DNA of 64,000 nt from Sphagnum compactum (Eukaryota; Bryophyta; Sphagnopsida; Sphagnales), in contig OZ234495.1 of the NCBI GenBank assembly GCA_965153455.1, positions 13,512,875 through 13,576,874 of the forward strand, given 5' to 3'. The position numbers and the translations under genes are program-made. A model generated the notes under the pieces. It saw only the letters and a list, made by a program, of their open reading frames with translations. It searched no databases and had not been told where the DNA came from. Shown here one piece after another: positions 1 to 12,262 of the stretch; position 1 is the stretch's first letter; the number at the start of each line of letters is the position of its first letter.

Positions 1-3000
1 CTGATTTCATAATCACATGGCATGCACATTAAACATTCAACTTGTAGTGTAGATTGTGAAATCAACTTGCACAACCTCCATTCCTACAATCAAAGCTCCA
101 GTCATCCTAATTGCCATTATTTTTCATGGCTTCACCTATCAAATTGAGATGGTGAACCCTAAGTGATGGGAACATCTCCCATTCCAATTTCCCTAAACCC
201 ACCACATGATTGTCAAAAGTCATCAACATCACCTTGTGTGCTTTGTTGGCTTGCTCTTGGAATAACATTCTCATCACCTTCATGGTCACAATGGTTTGCA
301 ATATGGTACGTCTAGAAACTATGTCATGATCTAAAATTAAATGCATGGTAGGTTCGTCGCATGAAAGCAACATGTTTATTTGCTTGATTGCAACTAGCCT
401 TGTCCCTTTCAGGTGTTCAACCTCTAGGAACCAAGTGCAACCTTGTTAAGGGCATGGATTCTCCAAATCAATTAATGGTAGTGAGTTTTCATGTTGCACA
501 CACTTGAATACTTCCTCTCTGTATTCTTGTTAATTAGACTTTGAATCCTTGATTGCAACTAGCCTTGTCCCTTTCAATTGTTCAACCTCGGGGAGCCAAG
601 TGCAACCTTGTTAAGAGCATGAACTTTCCAAGCCAATCAATGGTAGTGAGTCTTCATGTTGCACACACTTGAACAATTTCTCTATGTATTCTTCTGAATT
701 AGACTTTGAATCCTCCTGACTAGGACTGATTGCACTATGATCCTTCAAATGTGATGATTCCTTCCTAGTGTGTGGGCAGTCCAGTGTGTCCAAGACTCAA
801 GTCATCTTGAGAGGCCTCATAACATGTCAACCAGAGCTTGCAAAACCCAAATCAAGATCAGGGCAAAATTTCCTGATTCCCCAACTTAAAACTGGGTTTT
901 GAATTTGAATCCCCCACTTATGCCATTTCATCCTGTTCAAGTGTGTTGATAAAAACATTCTTCGCAAGTGAACTGAATATTTGTCGAAGGCTTGAAAAGT
1001 AAACACAGATGAGCTTTTGCAGTGAATATAAAGTGATGGGTGCCAGGGAAGATTGCCTGAGGAGGTCAGTCCATCATTGTACCTATGAGCTTGGTCTTTC
1101 ACCTGCCATCTTGGTGTGAGACTATCTCACCCACAATTTTAAAAACAAGCTTCAACCAGTCTAGTGTAGTTATAAATTGCTGGAATGTGATTGACTTAAG
1201 CGTTTTAATGTTGTTGACGTAATTGCACGGTGAATGAGACTTTAATGCTACCCTCGTTTACATGTGCTAGTTTCAGAATGTCAGGCAATTGCACTATCAG
1301 GATTCAGTACGACTTGTTTCCTACTTAGTTGTAACATGAGTTCAGACTACTCCAGAGTACAGACCCCCACACTGTGTGCATTCTGCAGCCTAGAGGGACT
1401 GAGGTGAGAACTGATTCATTTCTATTATGTCTCTCATTAAGTTGCTCAAATTTCAAATTTTTACTGACAGTAGTTGAAGTTAAGCTTGCATGCTCATTGC
1501 TGAATAAACTTACTGGAAAAATAAAGTTGCCATTAATTGAGCTAGCAACTAGTTGGTGGTGGTGATTTCAGAATCCCCTTACCAATCATCCCCTGGGAAA
1601 TCAATCTACCTGACATTTTTTACAATTTGAGACTCATGTGAACCCCCTGTCTGTCCCTTGCCAAATGTCAAAATGGGAGTCTTTCATCCGGTTTCAAACG
1701 GAGACAGAGAAGCCTTTGACTACTCTATTACACTTGATGAAACTGAACTCAATAATAAGTTTGATTGTTGGAAAATGGTGTCACAGAAGACATTAGGAAA
1801 TCAAACAATCAAAGCCTGAAATAACTGAACTTCATTATTTCAAAACCCATCTTCATCATATCAATTGAAGACAAATCTTAAAGTGTGCAGAATTTGAAAT
1901 TCTCCATAACACCATTTGTACAATCCATGTGATCAAATGTCATTGATTGTTTTTGCATTGGATTGCCATTCTGATTACAATTGATTAAATTAGGTGATTG
2001 AAATTCATCAGAGCTCAAAGAAGCAAAATTAAGTTTAAAAAAAGATTTTCCTGAACAAATTAACTCTTTAAGAAATTTAAAGTTATCCTTATAAAAAAAT
2101 CCTGCCCTATTTTGTGTGAGTAGTAAGTAGTTGTAACGGGTTTCCAACGGATGATGCAATGGGAGGTGCATGCTGGGTCACATGAGCCCTTTTATTTCTC
2201 AATGTACCAGGACGGTTGCACATGTAAGTCTATAACTTCGGAACTCAGACTTGAGAACTGGATATGATGACAGTCCTGCTACATTTGCCGGGGAGACCGT
2301 TTATTTGTCACTATGTAGCTAGCAGGAGAGTTGCACATGGAAGTCCAAACTTGAGAACTTGGAGCTTGCAATGGGATATAATGATAGTCCTGCTACATTG
2401 ACCAAGCCTTTGAAATTGAAGCATGAAATTTGTACATGTACAAGGCCTTCATGTTCAGCATTTATTACTAACTTGGGGCAGATTGAAAAGCTTTTTTTCT
2501 ATCTCAGCCTTGACTCCTAGTGTAAAAAAAAGCCCTTGGGGCTAATTTCAACTTTTGCAACCAATAAGAGTGCTGGATTTGGGTTGAACATTGGCCCTGA
2601 CTCCTAGTGTAAAGTGGGCCTGTGGGAATGTCCTCAGGAATAGTCCTTTGCTTCCTTATGCAATACATGCCTCATCTATCCCTTTGGCTTGTAAATTGTA
2701 ACTTTGTTTTGCTCTACTATCAATATGAACCTCTTCAATAGCTGCCATTTAAAGTACACTATGGAACAGGGTGAGCTGGGGTTCTGCCATCACATTGTGA
2801 ATGTGTTTATTATAACACATCTTGGGATTTGTGATTTGGGTTCTTATTCACAATTTGTTTAATTGTTTAACCTAAGTCATAAATATCTCAAATTGCTAAA
2901 CCCAAGTAGCAAAACCCAATATATATATATTATAACAGTTTTTCATTTATCTATTCTCATTAAAATGCCAAGCCCATCCAATGGTTTTTTCTAGTGGCAA

Positions 3001-5150
3001 AATTTCCCACAATGGTGTTGTGTGTCACACAAGGCAATCAAAGGATTGAGGATCATCAAATCACATTGAGAAGTGAATATTCAACCACCTAGATGGGGAC
3101 AAATACCTATTTTGGGTTATTCAATTGTCATCTTGCTTCTAATATGATTTTTCCTTGCCCAAGTTGGTCTATTGCATCAAGGTTTAGTTCTTGGTGGCTA
3201 TTATGCCCTTAACACCACCTTTCAAAATTGAAATATTGCATTTTTTTTTTTTGCTTTTGAATTGGCCAATTTAAAGGGATCTACTTGCAATAACAACCTT
3301 ACCATTGGAGATGATGGTACACAAATTATTTCGTTTATTTCATTTGTGTCCTAAACCCAATAACATACATGTATAGTCATGGAACTATAGAAGAGATGCC
3401 CATATGAATTGTTGCTTCAGTTTTAGACTTTGAATAATTGATTGACTTTGTTTTAATCCAATGTCACTTGATGGTTTGAACATTATTTTCTTAAAAAATA
3501 TGTTATTATAGCTTATAACAAACTCTATGAATACCATAACCATGCAATAAACTCTCATATGATGGGATCAAAAATGCTTCTAATTAATATTTGCATTGAA
3601 GTGCTTGCAATTGTTCTTAAATGTCGATTACTCCATCATAATTACTTGATGATCATGGAATAAATTCAATTTGAAATTTTTTTGTCAAACAATCATCACA
3701 AACCACAAGACAACTTTCATTGGCTAAGGACTTTAGAGTTTTTAAAAATTAATTTGATAAAATAAAATCATTGCATCAACAATTTGAGGCCTATTGATTT
3801 TGTGACTAGCATAAATTAATGTTTTGTGCTACTTTGAATTTGAATGAAATAATGTGGTTCCAAATAATGCCATAATAATATGGTGATCGAGTAAACCAAT
3901 TATTTAAAATAATTTTCATAAATTTGTCTTAAAGGTTGAAATTTTGGAGTGAATTTTTTTATGGAAAAAACTCAAATTTCCATTCATCAGCATTTATGAC
4001 ACTTGTGTTAAAGAAATTCTTTGAATTATTGTTGGTATTGTCATCTGTTGAAATATATATTTGGAATTTGTCTCTTACAATTACAAGGTTGAAGGTAGTT
4101 GTAGTGTAGTGATGTTAATGACCCATGGCTTGAAAGCCAAAAACTATATTAAAAAGTCATACAAATAGACCAAAATGGTGGTAACAATATGGAGAGAGGA
4201 AGAGTAAAAAGGTCAAGGGCAAGGAAAGAATCACAACTATTTCACAAGCTTTCATAAGGAGTGACAGGAAGGTGGCATATTCATATTATACGGGATAGAG
4301 TTACACATGTGAACATCCAACAAATAGATGGGGTAGGTTAGTAGGTAAATCAAAAATCCTCACATAAACCAATGGATAGATGGACACATTTATAATATTA
4401 TGCAATAATGTGTTTTTTTTGGCAAAATCTTGCCAATTGGTAAGTTCGCCAAACAACATGACTTTGTTAAAATGGATGGATTTGAGCCATCCATTTCACC
4501 ATAATCCTAACAATTAAATTTAAAGCTAGTTTTGCTTCAATCATGTGAAAGGCGAAAATTGCCAAGAGGTCAACACCAACCTATCACAAGTGGCCTACAG
4601 TTGATATTAACCTTGTTGATGTTGGCCTTTAGCCATTTTGTAGCCACCTTGCATGCCCATTTATCTCTGTGTTGATGATTTAGGTTGTTGATTGTGCATA
4701 ATGTTAATTATTGTGACATCATTGCCTTCCATTGCCTTGTCTTCATTGCAATTTGCAAGACTTACTTTGTTTTCTTGTTGGTTATTCGCCAATTCTACAT
4801 TATGGCAAGGAATACTACCAATGGCTAACGGCAAATGGAAATTGCAACATGTTTACGAGGAATTGTTGCAGATGTGAACTTAACATTGAAAAACAACTAA
4901 GTACATGAGTAAAAAGATCTAGTCATTGATGACATCAAATTCCATGTTGTTGCAAACACAAAAAGATTAACTTCCAAGCTTTTAAAATCCAGATAAGTGA
5001 TCTTCTTTCTTTGAACCCTATGTTGTTTGAAAATATTGATAAAGATCAAGAGTCATTGATGGTGTTATTGCCTAAAAATATTGATAAAGACTAGGAGATT
5101 CAACCTATAATTGTCAATCAAAAAAATAAGCTTCAAAAATGTAAATGGGA
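1..5150. other. AT-rich intergenic DNA, no convincing gene
   Basis: No reading frame here starts with ATG, has usable splice sites and resembles a known family. The stretch holds a 165-bp tandem duplication (384-713, listed separately). It also holds a weaker duplicated segment at about 2190-2400, where a 'cagtcctgctacatt'-type phrase recurs at roughly 2270 and 2384. Short A/T runs are frequent. The left end could be the remains of a gene on the minus strand, because several open stretches follow one another there, but nothing is recognisable. Confidence 0.5.
384..713. repeat. Two-copy tandem duplication, 165-bp unit
   Basis: A block beginning TTGATTGCAACTAGCCTTG at 384 is repeated at 549 with scattered substitutions, giving a period of 165 bp, which is 55 codons. 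Read on the minus strand both units give similar peptide strings (for example FKCVQHE..SLPLI), each interrupted by stops. This may be an old in-frame duplication inside a now dead coding sequence, but no family is recognised. Confidence 0.75.
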
Positions 5151-5159
5151 ATTAAATCA

Positions 5160-6500
5160 CATGTTCAAAAGGTCTGGGTTGCGAAGTTACCATGGGCAAA
5201 AAATGTGGTGGGGTGCGATGGCAAGTTGAACATGATTTGCTACAAAGTATGCAATGAGATTGATGGAAGGGAAAAAATGTTAGTGCCAGAGTTTAACAAT
5301 TTGTTGAAACATGCAGGGAGGTGAAAATGTAAAGTTGCACACCTTGGGTGTGTTGTGGGGTAGTACGTCATGCCCATAGACAACCAACATGCTTGTTTGC
5401 CATTAAAGGTCGAAATTTCCATTGCAAACATGGTGTGTGTTGGAGGTTTGGTTGGTGAGAAGAAATGGAAGTTCTTGAAATTTGTTGTCATATTTTGGTT
5501 TTTGAAACTTGGTCAACCTATAGTTGATTTCGAGAGCATGAAAATGCTATTTGATTTCTTGAAGGTGGAAAACTTGCCTTGCAAGCATTAAAGTGATTCC
5601 ACAAGTTGGGAGATAGTAGAAATAATTCATTTGCATTGTCATGAAGTCTACAAAAGTTGTTGTCCAAAAAGTTAAGTACATCGTTGTTAATTGTGATGAA
5701 GTAACCACTATCGATAATCAATCTTGGTGAAATGTGTATGCATACATTGTTTCCAGGCTTTTGGAAGGTGCCATTGTTGCTGAATCTTGAGAAGGTGTTT
5801 AGTGAAGGCATTATTAATAACGTCACCAAGTTGATATTGAGGTCATTGATGGAGCATGGGGGCTTAACAACAAAACATGTTGTTAGCAAATTTACATGTT
5901 TTGGATCTGAGAAGGTTGTGATGTTCACAAGCATACATACTGGTGTTATTTCACAACTCAAGTGTAAAAAAACACCATTTATAATTGGAGTGCATTATAT
6001 GGCACATTGCACCAACTTAGTGGTGTAGACATTTTCTAATCAACCTTTAGTTGTTAACCTTGAGAGCTTGTTATAAACCATTTACACATATTATTCTTTT
6101 TCACCAAAGAGGCATCTTGAACATGGTAGCCTTGTTAAGTTGTTTGAAACAAAAGGTCTAAAATTATTGTGCAATGTAATGCTTAGGTGGATTTCCATGT
6201 TATGTCCAATGAAAAAAGTGTTTGTTGATTACAAAACCATCCTAGTGGTTCACATGAACAACAACTTAAACCATGTGGTGACAACAAAGACAAAAGTTCC
6301 TTGAGTATTTTTGTGACATTGAGGTGGTAATGGGGTTGATATGCAACATGCCCATGTTACATGTAATTCATGCATTCATTAAGTTTGCACATGCATGTGA
6401 CATGTGTGATTTTGTGACTATTGTTGAATAATGTTGTGTAGAATTATACAAGTTGTATTTTCATCCAGAGACAAAGTATGGCCAAGAACACATGCTTTTA
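5160..6500 (+). pseudogene. Degenerate hAT-like transposase (C17orf113/DUF4371-like)
   Basis: Several frames on the plus strand carry, in the right order, segments of a plant transposase-derived family that I recognise by its wording. An N-terminal block around 5174-5322 reads PWAKNVVGCDGKLN, then a Cys-containing 'KVCNEIDGREK' stretch, then LLKHAGR. Next come WKFLKF around 5470 and DEVTTIDNQSW around 5690. A block around 5790-6025 includes LILRSLMEHGGLTTKHV and FIIGVHYMAHCTNLVV, followed by FSPKRHLEHG and LRWISMLCP near 6110-6200. The frames are broken by many stops and frameshifts, so no product is expected. Family assignment rests on recalled motifs, not a search. Confidence 0.65.
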
Positions 6501-7558
6501 AGCTTTACTATCCAATTCAAGTTCTTAATTGACTAGGTGGTTGCAATTTGCTTCCATACAAAAAATGGTGGCCACTGTTGCACACACCATTGAGATGCTT
6601 GCCTTGCCAATTAAACCTTCACATTGGTCTATTTGTAGCCAATTTTTAAACCTTGAATTGTCAAAAAAAAAGGTTGTTGTGTAAACTTTTATGGCTTGTT
6701 CTGGTGGCCTAAACATGAATTCCATACCCAACTGATTTCTCTTCCGAAACCAAAATTTGTAATTTAATAGAATTTTCAATGACAAAAACTACTCAAAATT
6801 CAATATATCCCACAACTTAGATCTAATTTTTTTCAAATTAATTTTTAAAAATCCTATCCATAAGGGCCTTCCACCAATAGCATGAGTGCACCCAAATTCC
6901 CCCATAATTTTAAATTTTGAGCTAAATGATGTTTTAGTGAAAAAAATTCAACATTCAATAACTTCTCCCTAGTAGGTCAAAAACATTATGAAACAAGCTT
7001 GGTGCACCCCTATTAATTGAGGCTTTCCAACAATACCAGGAGTGCAGCAAGAGGTATTGGCAGATCTCAAACCGACAAACAAAACAAACAAATTACCTTC
7101 CTTCATAGATGGATGTTGTTCTACACAGTCTTTGCATTCCTATCCAAAAGTGTGGAAATTGTTTGGGTAAATATATTTGCTTGCTGAGCACTTTTTCTTT
7201 TGTCTTCCACGAGCAATTTTGAAGAAACATGGAATGATTTCATATCTGGAAATTTGCAACCGTTGGACTACTTTTCTTGCATGATGTTATTGTCGTCATA
7301 AGTACTTTACGGATAACTCTATTGTTGTTGCCTAATGTGGAATGACTTTTTTGGCTTTTTCCAATTTAAGCTTCCATCAATGTATGGTGGTTCCAAATAT
7401 ATGAGTATGATTCATAAACCTCACATAATAAGCTATCAAATATGGAACAAGCTAGCAACCTCCTCTAACAAATGAGTGAAAAATATCACCCTGTAGCTAC
7501 ACAAATTATCTTTCAGATAATTTTGTTTAATTTCCAACAAGCCCCCCCCAAAAGTAGT

Positions 7559-7583
7559 ACACACACACACACACACACACACA
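7559..7583. repeat. (AC)n microsatellite
   Basis: About twelve uninterrupted AC dinucleotides are followed by a short TATATA tail. Confidence 0.95.
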
Positions 7584-7824
7584 TATATCAGATATCATAT
7601 TAATTTAGTTTCTTAATCCTTTCATTAACTATTAATTAAATGTAGCTACATTGTACTTTCTCAAAAAAGAGAACAAAATAAATTGAACAAAAGATAATAG
7701 GTACTATTATTTGAGTTAGAAAATATCCTCTAAAATATTTCTCATTTTTTTGTGATGAAAAGATTCTCTAAGTTAACCTTGAAGTGGAAAAGGACAGAAA
7801 GTTGAGGAACTAGGGTCCCACTCC

Positions 7825-7850
7825 TTCATTCATTCATTCATTCATTCATT
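7825..7850. repeat. (CATT)n microsatellite
   Basis: Six near-perfect tandem CATT tetramers. Confidence 0.95.
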
Positions 7851-9036
7851 GAATTGTTGTTCTATCTATACCTAGATGACCAGCCCTGCTGATTCTGGGC
7901 TGCAACTTGCAGCAGCAAACTGAAGGACTGACAGAGAGCATAAGAGGGGTTGTATGTTGTAAGTTGTTATGGTATACACAAGATCTAAATGATTGTTGAC
8001 TGAAGTACATAACTCTATGACAAAATCTCCCACCCCAAAATAGTGCAATAACTGCTGAATTGTTTTCATTTACACCCAGATTTTGAAAGTTGTGATCAGA
8101 GCTCCTCTCATGTTCAAGTACATCTTCCAAACAACTTTATTTGCAATTTAAGGCAAAGTGGTCTTGAGCTGGCATAGCATTAGCCATTAGCTTCACTTAT
8201 TTAGTGTGAAGGTAGGTCCATTACCAAAAAAAAAAAGCCAATTTAAATACTTCAAGTGTCAAATATCCCCTCCTAGCCTAGTAGAAGTTAAAGCAAATGA
8301 TAAAAATCAAGCATAAAATCACCAATTAAGTTATGGTACTTGACCTCAAGATGAATGAATGACAAGTTGGTAGTTGTTACTACCTTAGTAGTCTTTTTTT
8401 TTCATTGGGGGCAAAGTTGATTTTGGGGCTTGTCCTGGTTAGGCCATTAATGATAGGCTTGTGGTGTGTACCCTGCCTGCCACCCCCCTCTGTGGGGGTC
8501 TCTCTTTTTGTTTCCACTCTATAAACCAACAAGAATGGGCTTCCTGCATCCCCATTTATAAGCAAAGAGAATGGGACAAAAAAAAAAAAAAAAAAATTAA
8601 AAAAGAAAAAACATCCTGCAAGGAAACAAGAGAAGAAAAAAAGAAAGGATCCAAGTCCAAACAAAATACCCCAACAAATGCAGAATGCACAATGAGGAGC
8701 CCTAAGAGGAGAAAATCATGAAACCTAGGACCTAAACCCATCACCAGTAGCACGAAGCAAGTCGTGCAAGGAGATGGACAAAAGGCTTATAACCTTCTTC
8801 ATCCAGCCACAGTTAGTTAACATACTAGTACTCTTGATGCTCCAATGCAACATGCAATCTATACACAAAAGGGATTCCCTCTAGCCCTCCAACGCCTCCA
8901 TATTACATCCTTTTTGCTCCAAAGTCACAAAGCCCCACACCACTAGTCTTGATGCTCCAAGGCAAGGCACATTACACAAATCATAAAGATCAAAGTGCAC
9001 AAGTAAATGTGCTACAACCCTGTCTACACATAGCTA

Positions 9037-9982
9037 CTAGTTTGAACCCCGTGCCTAATGCACAGGTGTGTTATTTCAACAATGTTTGGTTCATGTTTTA
9101 GTTTTTTTTAAAAACTTTTATCTTTTTTATTTTTTATTTTTATGTGTTTTCTGTTTTTATTATTTATTTTTTATACTAAAAATAAAGTGTTTCTTTTTCA
9201 CTTTTGTATTTTTGTTTATTTGGATGCAAGTTTGAAGTTTGGAGAAAGAAGACACACCTCATTCTTTTTCAAGTAGGGTTTTTCTTCATTATTATAAGTT
9301 TTATTTTTTCTTATTTTCTACTCTTTATTTGGTCTCTTCTTTTTTGTAATTTTTTTTCTTTTAAAATGATTTTACTGTATTTCCCTTTCCTTGTTTCATT
9401 TGTTTCCATTCCTTTTTTATAGTTTTTGTGTTTTACTTTTTTGTTTATGTTTGTTTCATGTTTTAATTTTTTCTATTCTTATTTTGTCTATCTTCATTTT
9501 TTTCTATTTTTATGCGTTTATTTATTTATTTAGTTTCTATTTTCTTTTCCAGAAAAATTCTAGTTTTTCTAATATGTTTTATAATAAAAATATTTTTAAA
9601 AAACTTTTTTATTTTTGTTTGATTAGATGCAGGTTTGAAGTTTGGAGAAAGAAGACAAACCTCATTTTTTTTTTCAAGTATGGTTTTTTCCTCTTTCTTT
9701 TGCTCTCTGTTTTGTTTCTTATTTTTTGTCATCTATTTTTTAATTTTCTTTTAAGATTATTTTACTGTATTTCCCTTTTTTGTTTCATGTTTAAGTGTTT
9801 ACAAAAAGTTTCTAATTGTTAAAGTGTTTTTCTGTTTTTATTTTCTTCTAGTTTTTTCCCTTTTAAAAATATAAATTTGTTCTGTTTGGATGGATGACGG
9901 GATGGATGACGGACGGATGAATGGATGGAAAGCTTCATTTCATCCCGACGCTTCACAACCACGACGTCCTTTACTATATAGA
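9037..9982 (-). mobile_element. Non-autonomous Helitron-like element, 946 bp
   Basis: Read on the minus strand, the element starts with TCTATATAGTAAAGGACG at 9982. It ends at 9037 with a hairpin (CCTGTGC, loop ATTAG, GCACGGG), a short spacer and CTAG followed by T. A 5' TC, a 3' hairpin about 10 bases from the end, a CTRR terminus and a T after it are the classical Helitron signature. The same 3' end recurs at 20487-20799 and the same 5' end at 36911-37030. The interior is A/T-rich with no Rep or helicase coding, so the element would depend on an autonomous partner. The base before TC is T rather than the usual A, which is a mismatch with the model. Two internal blocks (9206-9290 and 9609-9695) are copies of each other. 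Confidence 0.65.
9206..9695. repeat. Internal direct duplication in Helitron-like element
   Basis: The phrase GTTTGAAGTTTGGAGAAAGA occurs near 9230 and again near 9634, within about 85 bp of similar flanking sequence on each side. The copies are offset by about 403 bp. The 20.5-kb relative carries only one of them. Confidence 0.75.
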
Positions 9983-11960
9983 ATTACACATCGATTGTTA
10001 GTTCACTCAAGATAACCAAGAAAGCTAATTCAAATGACCAAATCTAGCAATCACATTGGCTTGCAAAAGAAAATCTTTAGGCGAACACATAACCCTATTC
10101 TGTTGAAGAGTGAAGATAATGCTCCCCCTTTCTAGCATTTCGATTGGTCCTCTAAAATTTTCACAAACCTATCACACCCTATTACAAATTTAAGTTAGTT
10201 CATTAAAAAATAACTAAGAAAAATAATTCAGGCCACCTAATTCAGCAATTTCATTGGCCATAAAGCCCAGAAAATACAAAAATACAACAATGCTCCTTAA
10301 TTAATTAAATAATGGTCCCCACCAATTGAGGTGTTCAAGTGTAATTGAAGGAGGTATTTTATTATTATCACATTTTTGATAGTGTCTTTTCCAAAATCTA
10401 AAAACTATTCTAAAGGGTTTAGGGTTTAAACCCTAAACCCTAAAACAAGCAGGTGCCTAGTACGTAGGAACGAAAAAGCTGAAAACCTGTTCCGAGTTAG
10501 TCTATTTGAAAGCTTGTATCTTGTTGTAACTTAGTTTTTTCAAAACTTTTCGACTGTTCTTCCCCCCTTCTTATCCTACTAGCTTACCTATTACTAACTA
10601 CTTACTAACCTATTGACTACCTACCTACTAACTACCAACCTACTGACCTATGCCTTATACCCACTGACATTGCCTTACCTATGGGGGCTCATCTACCTAC
10701 CTATTACCATAAACCTATTAAACCTACCAATGCAAAAAAGAAAATGAAAAAGGATGTTGTCATTTGTCACAAGTGAGTATCACAAAAGCCTTGATGTTCT
10801 CCTTGAGCACTTTGATGATAATTAATATAAGGTGAACCTCGATTACAGGTATTGCACAAAGCTATGTTGTAATACTTGCATTTGAAATGCATTACAAAAT
10901 TATCAACCATCATCTAAGTCTGGTTTAAATGAAAGGTGAGTAATAAAATGCAGTATTCTTATGTTATTGGAAATTTTAATTATAAATTAAAATGAGCTAT
11001 TTAAGTGACTATAATATCTTCATGTAATACTAAAATCTTAAAGTAGCAATCGGGAAATCTAGAAGGCAATGCAATATTTTCATTGTTTTGTAAGGTCTTC
11101 TTGGATTTTCCAAAATATATATATAATTTTTTCATTAGGTTTGTTTCTCTCTTCTTTTTGACAAATCTCAACAGGGCTCCTTCTCCTCAAGCTTGAATCT
11201 CCATGGGAATGGTAGTGATGAAAGAGAAAGGAGGGAAAAGGAAAGAGGTGGTGATGGTGGTGGCCATAAAGAGATATAAGGAAGGGGAGGGTTTAGGAAC
11301 TAACTGGGTTGAGGGTTGCAATTCATCCAAAAATAGCCAAAATGACCTCATCCCCAATTGGTGCATTGGTGAGTGCTAGTTCCCATGGGTGCTCCATGGG
11401 TAATGGGGTTCTAAGCTCCATTAATTTTGGGTAATGTGGTTTTAAGCTCCCCAAACCTATGGGCCACACCCTCAAGTAAAAGTATAGTGAACTTAGATCT
11501 ATAATGGTGTATATGCCTTACACTATACATACATGATAAGTTGGGTATAGTCATTATGGATTGGTTGTACTAGGTTATGTGTAATGTAAAGCTCAAGGGT
11601 GAGGCAACTCCAAAAATAGGGAGCCTAGGACAAGGCATTACCCTCATCCAGCCTTGCATTTTGGGCATGTCCCCAACCATGGGCTTTACCCATCATAAAA
11701 CACTAGGTGAACATTATCATGAATTTAACATATGTAAAGACCTACTAAAAAATTCCAGTGTATTTGGAGGTAATGTTCAAGAGTTTGTTTACAAAAGGCT
11801 GTTTTGAAGAGCCAAACTTTTTCTCCCATGAACATTTTGCATTTTGAAATTCTTGGCCTCTTTTTTTCATTTTTTGGGGGGTGATACTTGACAAATAAAT
11901 GAAGTCTTCATTAAGAATCACCCAAAAAAAAATTAAAAAATATGTTATTTGTCATACTGT
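9983..11960. other. Intergenic DNA with telomere-type palindrome and CTAC-rich tract
   Basis: No gene is supported. Notable content is the telomere-repeat palindrome at 10415-10440, a CTAC/CTAA-rich simple tract at about 10570-10720, and a GGT/GGA-rich purine stretch near 11215-11290. Confidence 0.5.
10415..10440. repeat. Perfect 26-bp palindrome of plant telomere repeats
   Basis: Two TTTAGGG-type repeats (GGGTTTAGGGTTT) run directly into their reverse complement (AAACCCTAAACCC). The 26 bases read the same on both strands. Interstitial 'telobox' motifs (AAACCCTAA) occur in many plant promoters, but a head-to-head pair is unusual. No gene start lies close by. Confidence 0.9.
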
Positions 11961-12262
11961 GGCCTTGCCATTTACATTAAAAAGTATCTTAAGGCAAAAG
12001 AAGAATTATGGAAAAAACTCAAATATTTCACCATGCCAAAAATCTTAAACAAAAAACCTCTAAAAGAAATCAAAATCCTTTAAAATATCATAACTATAAC
12101 TAATTTCAAGTTTCAACACAAGCCAAAATATCATCTTTCAAAAATCCTCATATAAAAATAGACCTATTATTATTACCTAGGGGCCTATAAAAATCCATTA
12201 AGCTACTATACTCTATAATGAATCTAAACACAATATCCTTCCTTGCCTTGGTAGGGAAGGCC
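11961..12262. mobile_element. MITE-like repeat, copy A
   Basis: About 300 bp closely similar along its length to 45736-46048 (same orientation) and to 15032-15345 (inverted). The left end is GGCCTTGCC and the right end is a slightly altered GGCAAGGCC; copy B shows the ends as perfect 9-bp inverted repeats. The core contains ATTACCTAGGGGCC. There is no coding sequence. A target-site duplication could not be recognised, and similarity to copy B extends a few bases further left (TTGTCAYACT), so the exact boundary is uncertain. Confidence 0.75.

Larger units (their letters stand above)
6501..9036. other. Intergenic DNA with microsatellites and A-rich runs
   Basis: No gene is supported. The stretch contains an (AC)n array, a (CATT)n array and a poly-A run of about 20 bases near 8578-8600. 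The A-rich run follows a moderately GC-rich 180-bp segment and could be the tail of an old retroposed element, but no target duplication was found. Confidence 0.5.

Noticed and set aside
5518-5961. 147-codon minus-strand open frame
   Set aside because: It is a shadow of the degenerate hAT-like transposase on the plus strand.
9391-9822. 143-codon Phe-rich open frame
   Set aside because: It is a product of T-rich low-complexity DNA inside the Helitron-like element; it uses a non-plausible composition and overlaps the internal duplication.
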